A stretch of DNA of 64,000 nucleotides from Cryoendolithus antarcticus (lineage: Eukaryota > Ascomycota > Dothideomycetes > Cladosporiales > Cladosporiaceae): contig NAJO01000002.1 in assembly GCA_002077065.1 (NCBI GenBank), positions 372,001-436,000 on the forward strand, in the 5' to 3' direction. Positions 43,791 through 53,528 of this stretch are shown one piece after another. The position numbers were made by a program, and so were the translations under genes. The notes under the pieces were generated by a model, which saw only the letters and a list, made by a program, of their open reading frames with translations, did no database searches and was not told the DNA's origin. Numbering within the stretch: the first letter of the stretch is position 1; each line of letters starts with the position of its first letter.

Positions 43791-46364
43791 CAACCGGGAT
43801 AACGAAGGCTCCTATGGCGAGAGACACGAGCTTTTACACGCATACCGCAGGAGATATAATCCATTGAGGTCGGCTCTAGTATCAGTGCGTCTTCAGCGCT
43901 GCGTACGTGTTCAAGACCGAACTGAATTCCTTCCAGTATAGGCTACCTGAAACCAGATCCGCCAAAACCTCTCTGCCACATATGCTGATGGCATTCCGCG
44001 TACTACGGGCGGGATGTTGGATGCTCAGTTGGCTGTTCCTTCGGTCCATCTGTCAGAGTAAGCCCTATCTTGGCTCCGCTACGACTCCTTCGCGCCTGTG
44101 TCTTCACTATTTCCGAAGCGGAGGATCAGGCTCTGCTTGGTAGTGTTGAGGTCTTCCATTTCTTGCGTCATCCATTCCACCCAGTCGATCACCGGCGCTT
44201 CGTCTGTGGGAATGACGGGGTTCGCCGCCTCATGCGCAAGATCCACTTCATAATCGGCTAGATGGGCATGCACAGCAGCTGTTCGGACACGCTCCCATCT
44301 TTCTGCAAGATCTGTAGGCTCAGACTCGCGAGCGGCCACCAGAAGTCCTGCCGCCTTGTGATTAGTCCAAGCGGCGTGGTCGAAGGCGGTATGTCCGCGG
44401 CCGTTCTTGATATTCAACGAAGGGTTGTGCAGGAGTAGCAACTGAATGCTTCCAAGTCGGTCAAAATCGTCCACATCACATTCCCAGTATGCCGCCTGTA
44501 CTGCCCCGTGTAGCGGCGTACAACAATCATTCGAGTCACACGTTACGTTTATGTCAGCGCCACAGCGTAGTAAATGTTTCATGATTTCTTGATGCCCGTG
44601 GGTGGAGGCCTGGTGAAACGCAGTCGTCTCTCCTGAACTGGTACGAGCGTTGGGATCAGCACCATGCTCTAAAAGTAAGCGTACGATGTGAGTGACACCG
44701 GCTCCAGATGCTCGCACGATTATGGTATCTCGATTGGCGTCCGCACCACGTTCCAACATGTACGCGATCCTTTTCACGTTTCCGCACATATATGCGTGCT
44801 GGATCGCTGTGTGAATGGACTGATCCGGCTCCGCTTGGGGTTTCTCTGCATGTGCACACAGGGTATCTGCCAGGGAACGGACCCACGGCATGCTGTCGGA
44901 GCATACAGCCACATGGAGCGGAAGCATGTCAGGTGGCAGATATGGGTAATAGTAGTCTGCGTGGCTCTGCCATAGCGCCCAGCACGAGTATGCTGCAGAC
45001 GAATTCGAGGTGAAGAAACTCATCTTTGTTACTACCTCGGAGGCAGCTTCGGCAGCTTCCTGAAGATGAGAAAGCCAATAGTGCCAATGATAGGCCGCGT
45101 CACTCGACATCGGGCAGCTGTCGTCTTGACACATGGGCAAAGTCCCAGACGAGGAGGTTGGACAGTGGCGGCACCCAGTCGAAAGAGCGGTCACGCAGTC
45201 TTCCACAAGCCGTACGTGAACTTTTTCGACCTGCCATACATAGCTCGCTCCTTTCTTGCCTGTATGCTCCGCGGTATTCAGCAAATACTCTTTGACGGTG
45301 TCGTGCACGAAATTAACTTGTGTGCGGTTCCTATAGCGGGGCACTGGCTGGAGTAGCGTCTGGAACCGAGTGTTACCGAACAAGGTATCCCAATCATGCG
45401 CTTCTACTTCTTGCAGCTGCAGGAAAGGCCCACACAAAGCGATGTGGTCGCAGGTGAGCTCTATCTGCTCTTCAAATGCTGTTGTGGTGGGGCGTAGCAA
45501 AAATGCCAGTTCGCGGACGTGGAGTGGTCGTTTCGCCATAGCCACCCACTGCAACACTCGGACTACATCCGACTTGCAGTCGTCCTCGATATCGTCCAAG
45601 ATTCGGCGGTAGATACCGAAGAGACCTTCGGGCATCTTCTCCAGCGACTCCATGAGTCTGGTGTACGTTCCCTTTCGTGCGCACGCCGAGATTGCAAAGC
45701 TGATCCACAAGAAGCTACCCTGTGCACGCTCAGCCAAATCAAACTCGAGCATGGTCCTCTTGGCTTCGCTTAGATCAAGGCGATCTGCAATGGCTGTAGT
45801 CGCGGTGGAGATGTACAGCCGCACGTCCGATGCGATTTCAGGTGATGCCGCACCGTCTAGATCGATGTGTCTGGCGGATCGCAGGTCCAGCGTTGGTCTG
45901 CTGAGGCCCAATGTGCGCAGTATAGTTAGCCCGCCGTCAGGCCCGTTGCCAATGAGCTTTCTGGCGATCCAGTCTTGATCGTCTGAGATGCACTCGTCCA
46001 GCCCGTCAATGATACAATAGACTTCTCGTTGCTGCAGGGCGCCCACCAGCGCAGTGAACATCTTCCACATGGTCTCCGGCTCAGACATTACTTGCTTGCT
46101 CCGGACTGTGGACACCATGCACTCGCTCAAATGATTGACCAACTGCGGCTCGGCAGCAGTGTTGACAAGCTGCCAGATCAGGGTACGCATCATCGCCGTC
46201 GCATTGTCTCTTCGCGGGTCACCGGCCATGAAAAAGTAGTACACAAGGATCGAGCGTTTCATGAGATCGAGCTCTCCAGTCAGGTAGATTGACAACATAG
46301 TCTTGCCCTTTCCGGGCCCGCCACGAATATGAAGTAGATGTGGCGCATCATCTCGCCACGATTT

Positions 46365-46367
46365 TTA
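46365..46367 (-). other. In-frame TAA codon inside the NLR reading frame
   Basis: Reads GCG-TAA-AAA on the coding strand. Upstream and downstream segments share the frame exactly, with no insertion or deletion. Confidence 0.9.
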
Positions 46368-46508
46368 CGCTGCATGTCGTTGGATCCACAGGCAGGTACC
46401 CTGTATTGGCGCGCCCTTAAGTCTTTCAAGCTTGTCGCGATCCACTGCCGGATCGGTAACGAATAGTGCATCTAGATAGTCCTTGGCAGTCTCCAGAGAT
46501 GGGCTGAG

Positions 46509-46613
46509 AAAGTGCTGTGCCTGAGCTATGTATTGCGTGTTTTGCATGCCACCGCTCATAGTTGCGTTCGTTTGTTGACCATTACCACTGTTGAGATTCT
46601 GAGGGCCAGGGCC
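46509..46613 (-). other. Sigma-type motif coding segment of the NLR
   Basis: Encodes residues 17-51, starting GPGPQNLNSGNGQQTNATMS. Aligned without gaps to the effector motif (47509-47613), 19 of 35 positions are identical by my count, mostly Gly, Asn, Gln, Thr and the final aromatic residues. Confidence 0.85.
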
Positions 46614-46661
46614 GATCGCGAAGCCTGATACTGCGGCCGTGAGTTCCTCTGCTTCCGCCAT

Positions 46662-46947
46662 ATTGGATTAAACTCCTTCGTCAAATGGCCAAGATGTCTT
46701 AGCCTGTACAAATCTACATACGTCTAGACAGCTTCCTACTGAGCGAGGCTCCGTGAGTCTGCGACACGGCAGAAGGTGATCGGGATAGCCGGAAAGCCAG
46801 GCAGCACAGCATCTCACCGTTGTGGACAGTCCCGTGAACCTGCTTTCTCGCGGCATCTAGCTGCATCCCGGATATGCGGATGCCCGCTTCCGTTGCTGGG
46901 ATTGAAATACCAATTCTCAATCTCGTTCACTGGTCGCAATCCGCTTC
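46662..46947. promoter_or_regulatory. Shared divergent promoter of the NLR/effector pair
   Basis: 286 bp between the two start codons. The short gap suggests a bidirectional promoter and co-regulation. No TATA box was recognised. Confidence 0.5.
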
Positions 46948-47631
46948 ATGATGTCTGGTGCCGAAGTTGTTGTTGTTCTTGGTGTCATCTCATCCATCAT
47001 CGCAACTCTAGACGGACTCAAGAAAGTGTGGGACGCCGCCCACAACGCGAAAGGACTCTACGAAGCTTTTCGGAAAGTCGCAGAGAACATACCGTTGGTG
47101 CTCAGTACGCTCAAGAAAGTGCAGCAAGCGCTGAAGCTGGACTCCATGAACTCCACCGACACCACGCATCAGGAGATCATTGATCACTCTGCAGACGACA
47201 TCAAGCCAGTCTTCGAGACCTGCCAAGTCAATGCAAAGGCACTGCGCGAGATCTTTGGAGAAGTCGTACCAGCCGACGAAGACTCCAGAATGGAGCGATA
47301 CAAGAAGGTACTTAGCACGGTCTCGCCGGGGAAGAAGAGAAAAGTAGAGGAACTGATGAAGGAGATCTTGGAGAAGTTGCAGCTGCTCCACACACACCAG
47401 TTTTTCAAGCAAGTGGTGGGTCAAACGGGCTTGGAAGATGCAATCAAGGAGCTCGACGCGGTCGAGCCATCTCTGCCAGATGATGAGGGTGGGAAGTATG
47501 TCAACACTGGGTCCGGTCCGCAGAATATCCACGAAGGGTCGGGTGAGCAGTACAACAACACCATCAGCGGAGGGGAGAGGAATGTCCAGTATGTTGCGAA
47601 GAGCCAGACGTTCGGCGGACCAGGGCACTAG
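46948..47631 (+). CDS. SesA-type cell-death effector with C-terminal sigma-type motif
   Basis: Single exon, 227 residues; two adjacent ATGs (46948, 46951). The N-terminal ~150 residues match the fungal SesA-like N-terminal domain in pattern: a hydrophobic start (AEVVVVLGVISSIIATLDGL), then AKGLYEAFRKVAENIPLVLS and a helical bundle with KKVQQAL and VEELMKEILEKLQLL. Residues 188-222 carry the motif GSGPQNIHEGSGEQYNNTIS ending in QYVAKSQTF, the same as in the NLR across the 286 bp gap. In known systems such small proteins are switched on when the NLR's motif seeds amyloid conversion of theirs, and the N-terminal domain then damages membranes. Activity here is inferred from architecture. The frame is intact. 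Confidence 0.85.
   Translation: MMSGAEVVVVLGVISSIIATLDGLKKVWDAAHNAKGLYEAFRKVAENIPLVLSTLKKVQQALKLDSMNSTDTTHQEIIDHSADDIKPVFETCQVNAKALREIFGEVVPADEDSRMERYKKVLSTVSPGKKRKVEELMKEILEKLQLLHTHQFFKQVVGQTGLEDAIKELDAVEPSLPDDEGGKYVNTGSGPQNIHEGSGEQYNNTISGGERNVQYVAKSQTFGGPGH
47509..47613 (+). other. Sigma-type motif coding segment of the effector
   Basis: Encodes residues 188-222, the likely prion-forming region; partner of 46509-46613. Confidence 0.85.
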
Positions 47632-48985
47632 TCTGGATGCAGTGCAATGATGGGAAGCTTGAAGCCTGAGACGGGTCCACTGTGGAAGGTGGAACATGTC
47701 GAAGCAGGTGCAGTGCTGTCAGTAGGTTTGAGTAGTCAGCGAAGGGCGACTGGTCTGGAGGGACACGATCCGAAGGGAATGGTCCAAGCAGCGGTTGTAC
47801 TAGCATCAGTCAACACCTCAGAAAGATCCGGACAGCCAGCTTCTCATCAAGATTGGCTGTGCTCGCGTTCAAAATAAGATCGCACCGTGCATTCATTGTC
47901 AGTCCATGTGCGTTGGCCCCTAGTTAAATGGCTGTCAGCGACTTCGTTGATGCATCACCCGTCTTGACCTCGATGTTGTTGCCAGGCTCCGATTCCGTCG
48001 AACACTATGAGGGTGGATTTTCGTCTTGGAGCCCGGGCTGCCGGTTCCATCGGGTGCAACACGTCGCACGTTCGATCCAAAATAGGCCGCAATCTCATGA
48101 CCCATCCGTCTTGTTGACACCCGCGGCTTTGGCTGCATGTGTGCGACCGACGGCTGCCATGCATCCGGGAGAACATGTGCACGCGCCGGGCGTGGCCTTC
48201 TCGTGTTGTGCTCTCATCACCAGGCATGTGAGATGCCATCGAGACCAGGCTCAAAAGTCGGCGAAGAAAACAGCGAATACGTCCGGATCAAGGTAGAAAG
48301 GCGATTGTGATGGTCTAGAAGTGCTTATCACGAAGCATTAATGTGATGGCAGATGTCAAAACGGCCGGGAAACGTAGGCCCGCTCGAAGCCAAGTCGGCA
48401 AGTATAACAGTGGCGCAAACTGTGAAGACCGCACTGCAACAGTCAACGGCGATGAGCACCGAAGTATTGTAATTGCTTCTCACAGCAGCAGTAATCGCTT
48501 ATGGTCGATATGAGCTACCAGTCCACGAGGGCTGTCTCGTTTTGACCACCGCAAAGGCAGACCATTTGCCAGGCGAGCACGCTAATAAATCCTTAGCGCA
48601 CGAACCAGGATATGAAACCCTCGCCTATCCACTTTACTGCTCACTTCATCAAACTGGTGTTGCCCTCCTGAACACCCATTTCCTGCCCACCCTCCATCTG
48701 TCGTCGAGGTCACTGCCACTGTCACTGTACGCTTGCCACCCGTTTGCCTGCGCTGCGCTCTCGTTTGCCGATCCTACCTGAAGAAGATCCCCCGCTAACG
48801 TGGCCCTACGCTTAGCTACAGTCGCTCGAAATACCTTTCCCGATCCGCCGCAGGGTCCCATATTTCTCTCGAGGTCTTCCTACGTCTGGGAAGGAAGAGC
48901 GATTACAGCTGTATCATTGCATCGAACGGGCATTTGGAGCTGGGACTGTAAAGGAAACTATCTGTAGGAACAGATCACGGGAAAA
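47632..48985. other. Long gene-free stretch
   Basis: 1.35 kb downstream of the effector gene. Open frames on both strands are short and of non-coding composition; no transposon ends or tandem repeats seen. Confidence 0.4.
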
Positions 48986-51453
48986 ATGGCTACACCGACT
49001 CAATCGCAGCCTTATGGCGGCGCTACTGGAAGCAACGCATACCCTACACCTTCGAGCGAGCCACGACCAAGTGTCACCTCCGGGCAATTCGACAAGTACT
49101 GTGTTATCCACATTGCGACCACATGTGACGAGCACGGAGTGTATGTTACGAAGGACAGCGCTGAGGTGATCGAGATCGGCTGGGTCGTGGTCGATGCGAG
49201 AGACCCGAACTTAGCGGAGGTATGTATAAGGGCGACACTGTGTTGTGGCGAAGACAGCGCTGACACAGACAATAGCTCCACCACCAATCTGTACTGGTCC
49301 GCCCCACCAACACTCCAATCACCCCGCTTTGCACGTCCCTCACGACTTTGACTTGGGAACACGTCAAAAACGCTGGCGGATTCCGGGATGCAATCAACGC
49401 TTTCGATGCCTTCGCCAACGAGCACCTGCTCGAGAAGAACGCCAACGGCGCCGCACCGAAGTTCGCCTTTGTCACTCTGACACCATGGGACCTGCGCGTG
49501 CAGATGCCTCGCGAGGCTCGGGACAAGAACGTCGTGCTTCCAGCTTACCTGCAGCATCCTGTCCTCTTTGGTCTTCGCGGCGAATACCAAACCTACCAGT
49601 CGCACCACCCCGAGACTCTCGCCTTCAGCTCGTCCAGCTTGTCCTCGATCTGCGCTGGTCTCGAGGTCGAAGAAGTCCGCTCATCTGGCAAAGTCACCGG
49701 TGGTCTGCCTTTCCACTTGCAAGCTCTCGCGCCTTCTTCGCCACGCCGCGCCATCGAGGAGGCTATGACCCTCGCCCGCTGCTTGCGCTCCCTAGTGCAG
49801 AAGTCTCGACCATCGCCATCAAATCCGGCTGGTGACCCAGACGTTCTTACTAGCCCACTTGACGCCAGAAGCGACGTGCGCGCATTCCTTGGGGAACGAT
49901 CGAAAGTGCTGCATCTCAGTGGTTTGCCGCATGATACTACGCAGAGCGAGCTGGAGAGCTGGTTCACGCAATACAATGCGCGACCTATTGCATTCTGGAC
50001 GCTGCGGACTCCTGAGGGCGGCAAGCCGAGTGGGAGTGGATTCGTTGTGTTTGGGAGCCACGAAGATGTGAGTCTTATCCTTTCGTTCATTGCATTGACT
50101 CCTGCGATTCCGCCATCAGGTAGTCCGCTGCAGCCTTTCTCGCCGTCGTTGTGCGTGGACTGCAGGCAGGAAAGGTAGAGGATCGCTTACGTCACACTTC
50201 AACCCGTGTGCAACATCGCTGCATCAGGACTCGATGTTGCGCAGGTTGCCTACGCGTAGTACCAGAGTGTTTCGTGCGCTGCGATGCGGAACGCGCTTCA
50301 TCGCTTCTTCACTTGCCTGCATCTCTTTCACACTTCATACGCGACAATGGCTGACATCACCTCTTTCCAGGCTGCCGAGTCGCTAAGCATGAATGGACGT
50401 GCACTCAATGATAGAGCCATTGAGGTGTCTCCATCATCTTCTCGCGTACTCGACCGCGCCGCGCATTCGCAGCCACCTGGCGGACCACCCCTATTGACTC
50501 CATTCCCACCATCGAAGAACCGCCCTCGCCCAGGTGACTGGACCTGCCCGAGCTGTGGCTTTAGCAACTTCCAGCGTCGCACAGCATGTTTCCGATGCTC
50601 CTTCCCAGCAATGGGTGCTGGTCCTGGCGGCGATCCATACGGCCAGAGCTATGGCATGCCGCCTAACGCATACGGAGGAGGCGGTCAAGGATACGGCCAT
50701 CCCGGCATGATGGGCGGCAGTGGTGGTGGACACATGCACGGCGGTGGATATGGCGGAGGTCACATGAGTGGCGGTGGTGGTGGACGTGGTGGCGCTGTGC
50801 CGTTCCGCGCTGGCGATTGGCAGTGCGGCAATGAAAGCTGCAAGTACCACAACTTCGCTAAGAACACCAGCTGCTTGCGCTGCGGAGCTTCGCGCAGCAA
50901 CGCCGCAATCGTGGCAGAGGGCGGCATGACGAACTTTCCAGGCAACAACTACAGCCATGGCCCGCCTCCCAACATGTCCATGGGCAGCTCTATGGGTGGC
51001 CAGTCCTACGGCGGCATGAGCCAGGAGGGCAGTGGATACGGTGGTGGCAACCACATGGGCGGCGGTCCGCCAGGCGGCTACGGAGGTCAGCAGCAGCAGT
51101 CCTATGGCCCTCCGTCAACCTACGCTCTGCCCTCCGGTCTCGGCGCACCAAGCCCATACATGCCAGGAGGTGGCTACTCGCAGATGTCTGGCAACGGGAA
51201 CATGCCTCAGCAAGGCGGCTTCGATTCTCGTGCCGAGCAGGCTTTCAATCAGGGTACTTCGTCTGCCGCTGGTGGCGCTCCGGGTTATAGCAATGGCAGT
51301 TACGGCAACGCTAACAACTACGCCAACACCGACAGCGCTGGTGCCGACCCGTTCAGCTTCCTCAGCTCCGGCATGGGCAATCTCGGCATCGATGATAGCC
51401 GCCGGAATGGTGGTGGCCAGGGAGGTCCAGGCGCGAGTAAGTCTCCGCAGTAG
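48986..51453 (+). CDS. NRP1: RNA-binding protein with RRM and two RanBP2-type zinc fingers (Nrp1-like)
   Basis: Three exons: 48986-49219, 49276-50067, 50371-51453, with introns of 56 and 303 nt. Product 702 residues. The N-terminus resembles a DEDD exonuclease fold in pattern (YCVIHIATTC.., EVIEIGWVVVD, TPLCTSLTTLTWEHV) but the usual first acidic residues are replaced, so it is probably not catalytic. An RRM follows, starting VLHLSGLPHDTTQSELESWF and crossing the long intron. Two zinc fingers are clear: RPGDWTCPSCGFSNFQRRTA and RAGDWQCGNESCKYHNFAKN, each followed by CxRC. The remainder is Gly/Ser/Gln/Met-rich low complexity, as in stress-granule proteins. Yeast Nrp1 localises to stress granules. 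Confidence 0.88.
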
Positions 51454-52040
51454 GATGCAGAGGCTATGAGCCCACGCACTGTAGCGCCTGTGCCTGTATC
51501 GCCGGCGCCACGGAAAATCGACATGTTGCGGCCGGGTGTATACAGCGAAGCAGTGTTGAATGCGAGGGACTAAAGAGGGTGTGTACAATTACTTCTGACT
51601 CGACATATGGGGGACTATTGGAACGTACGGGGATGTTGCTTAGCGTGGCGCTGGGGACGGAATGGAAAAGAGTGTTCCGGACGTGCATCGTTGAGGGTTT
51701 AGCGAGGCGTCGGAGGGGTGGGAGTGGAGGATGGATAGGGGTGCATAGCGCTTACGGCCTGGTATCTGGTGTGTTTGTTGGTGCTTTCGTTTCTGGGATG
51801 GAGGTTGAGGGAATGGCATTCATATATGATTCTGGGTGTAGATTATGAGGTGCTGGAGGGCGGTCAGTCATTGATAGAGATGTAACGGAAGATGCTCAAG
51901 AGTGTGCTCACCTGACACCTGAGTCACCAACACCATTATCGTGAAACGGTAGCAGGTCTGCAATCAGCATCGAAGGCTCCACCTGCCCGTGTTCCCATAT
52001 AGCCTTTGCATCAACGGTAACAACTTTTCATGATAACATT
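51454..52040. other. Intergenic region between convergent genes
   Basis: 587 bp between convergent stops. No supported gene. Confidence 0.3.
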
Positions 52041-53282
52041 TTAGCCTTGCATGGCTTCTCGCAGCAGTGGTCCTACTTGCTTTCGACTTGCTGTTACATT
52101 ACCCTGGGTCCATTGTCGCCAATACGAAACATCAACCTCACTCTTGACTCCGACCTTGGACTCCCTCAGCTGCAATTCCCCACTCGACCGCTCCATAAAT
52201 CGGTTTGCAGCATCAGCTGCGTTCCCCTCCTCTCTAGCCATTACGACAAGGTCCCTTGCAAACTCTCCCTCCTCGTCAGTGAAAGCAGTCATCACTGCCA
52301 ATACTGCCAAGTCTCTCTCCTTCGCCCACTCCATCATTGCAATGGCCAGACCGCCGTCCCTCTTCTCCAACCACGCCACAGACTTCACGACGGAGCTGAT
52401 ACCTAGCTTGAGGTCGCCTTCGGTCCACTCTTTGTAGTCTTTGCGCAGGCAATCCCGCACAGTCAGGTCGTCCAGATTTGTCTTCGCCTCGGTGAGCTCC
52501 CGGAAGAGACGATCACGGTCATACCCTTTGCCCAATCTTGGCGACGCATTGATCCGCGCTTCGAGGTACTTCACCGCCTGTCGATCGTGCTCGGTGACTT
52601 TGTCCTCAGAGGTTAAGTTCTGCGTATCGATCAAGATCGCGCCTAGTGCGAGATATGCCACTTGAGCATCCCATGTTGAAGTGAAAGCAAAGTCGTCGGT
52701 AATGTGGTACGAAGTCTGGCCGAGAGCGGCGCCAATGTTTGAGCTAGAGGAAGATATCGTGTCCCACGTCGGTCTGAGATGATTCACGACCAGGCTTGAG
52801 CAGCTGCCAGAGCGAGTAATGATGCGAGGCTGAGCAGTCTTCGCCACAACGTTCTCGTCGTCGTGGTGATCGATCACCGCGTTCACTTGCGGAGCGAATG
52901 ATTGCGCAAGTACTCCAGTCAAGGCATTATGGTCGACTAGAGTCCAGGACGTCGTTTCTGGCGAGGGAGAGACACGAGAGATGTCATCGAGGGTTATGAG
53001 TTCTTCTGGTTGGATGTAGGTGTGGCGAAGTAGTGCTGTGAGTTCCGGGCGAAGACTGAGATCTGCGGCTGCGATGTTCGTGACAGGAATCGTGAAGCTA
53101 TTCGATTTGCGGGCTTCTACTGTGCTTGATTGGATGTATGCGTAGACTATTGAGGAAGATATGGAATCGAGATCTGCGGATTCGTTGCCAACGACGAACG
53201 ATGTCGTTCCACTGATTGAGTGGAGTTGGTTCAGTCGTTTCTTCGCATGGACTAGGAACGTCCGCACTGACATGCGAGACAT
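52041..53282 (-). CDS. PPX1: Exopolyphosphatase (Ppx1, DHH family)
   Basis: Single exon, 413 residues, ATG at 53280-53282 (a second Met at residue 4). Ppx1 hydrolyses terminal phosphates of inorganic polyphosphate in cytosol and mitochondria. DHH-superfamily metal motifs are present in order: GNESADLDS (residues 32-40), LVDHNALTG (Asp117), VIDHHDDE (Asp138, His139, His140), and a downstream AYLALGAILIDTQNL with the fourth Asp. The DHHA2-type C-terminal domain follows (LKLGISSVVKSVAWLEKR). Length is that of fungal Ppx1. It is divergent from SGT1 across 246 bp. Confidence 0.93.
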   Translation of the reverse strand: MSRMSVRTFLVHAKKRLNQLHSISGTTSFVVGNESADLDSISSSIVYAYIQSSTVEARKSNSFTIPVTNIAAADLSLRPELTALLRHTYIQPEELITLDDISRVSPSPETTSWTLVDHNALTGVLAQSFAPQVNAVIDHHDDENVVAKTAQPRIITRSGSCSSLVVNHLRPTWDTISSSSSNIGAALGQTSYHITDDFAFTSTWDAQVAYLALGAILIDTQNLTSEDKVTEHDRQAVKYLEARINASPRLGKGYDRDRLFRELTEAKTNLDDLTVRDCLRKDYKEWTEGDLKLGISSVVKSVAWLEKRDGGLAIAMMEWAKERDLAVLAVMTAFTDEEGEFARDLVVMAREEGNAADAANRFMERSSGELQLRESKVGVKSEVDVSYWRQWTQGNVTASRKQVGPLLREAMQG

Positions 53283-53528
53283 GCTTCAGTTGACGACAAT
53301 CAAGTAGACAGACCAGATATGTACCTGAATGAGCCGTTGACTTCACTGAAGACACTCACAAGCTTCACTGACCAGTGACAGGGATCACCGCGCCACTGCT
53401 GCACCCCAGAAAGCCTATTCTACTTGTAGGGTCTTGGCGTTTACAGCACATTATTGACTGAGCTCCATCGCTTATACTAGACTTCGTACATACATACACC
53501 TCGCAACTACACTCGACTGCGACACATC
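53283..53528. promoter_or_regulatory. Divergent promoter: PPX1 / SGT1
   Basis: 246 bp between start codons; a compact shared promoter. No distinct element recognised. Confidence 0.4.

Larger units (their letters stand above)
44079..46661 (-). pseudogene. NACHT-ankyrin NLR with N-terminal sigma-type motif, interrupted by one in-frame TAA
   Basis: Start ATG at 46659-46661. The frame runs to a TAA at 46365-46367 and then continues in the same frame to a stop at 44079. N-terminal residues 17-51 carry a Gly/Asn/Gln motif matching the one in the neighbouring SesA-type protein. Beyond the TAA are the NACHT parts: Walker A (GGPGKGKT, 46299-46322) and Walker B (YCIIDGLDECISDD), a winged-helix region (FVHDTVKEYLL), and C-terminal ankyrin repeats (LLEHGADPNARTSSGETT, LLRCGADINVT, NPSLNIKNGRGHTAFDHAAW). 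In sigma-type NLRs, ligand binding is thought to oligomerise the NACHT and template amyloid folding of the effector. The TAA lies in the conserved linker before Walker A, and the other 739 codons are clean. This may be a recent null allele, readthrough or a sequencing error. An in-frame 48-nt splice (GTACCT..GAG) could skip it but lacks a branch site and removes conserved residues. Confidence 0.85.

Noticed and set aside
46314..46411. A short intron removing the TAA from the NLR
   Set aside because: The only frame-preserving option lacks a branch site and would delete the conserved segment before Walker A.
46280..46471. Separate minus-strand 63-residue frame over the NLR stop region
   Set aside because: Out of frame with the NACHT domain; composition is that of a shadow frame.
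47928..48296. 122-codon frame downstream of the effector
   Set aside because: Cys/His/Arg-rich with no conserved look and overlapped by similar frames on the other strand.
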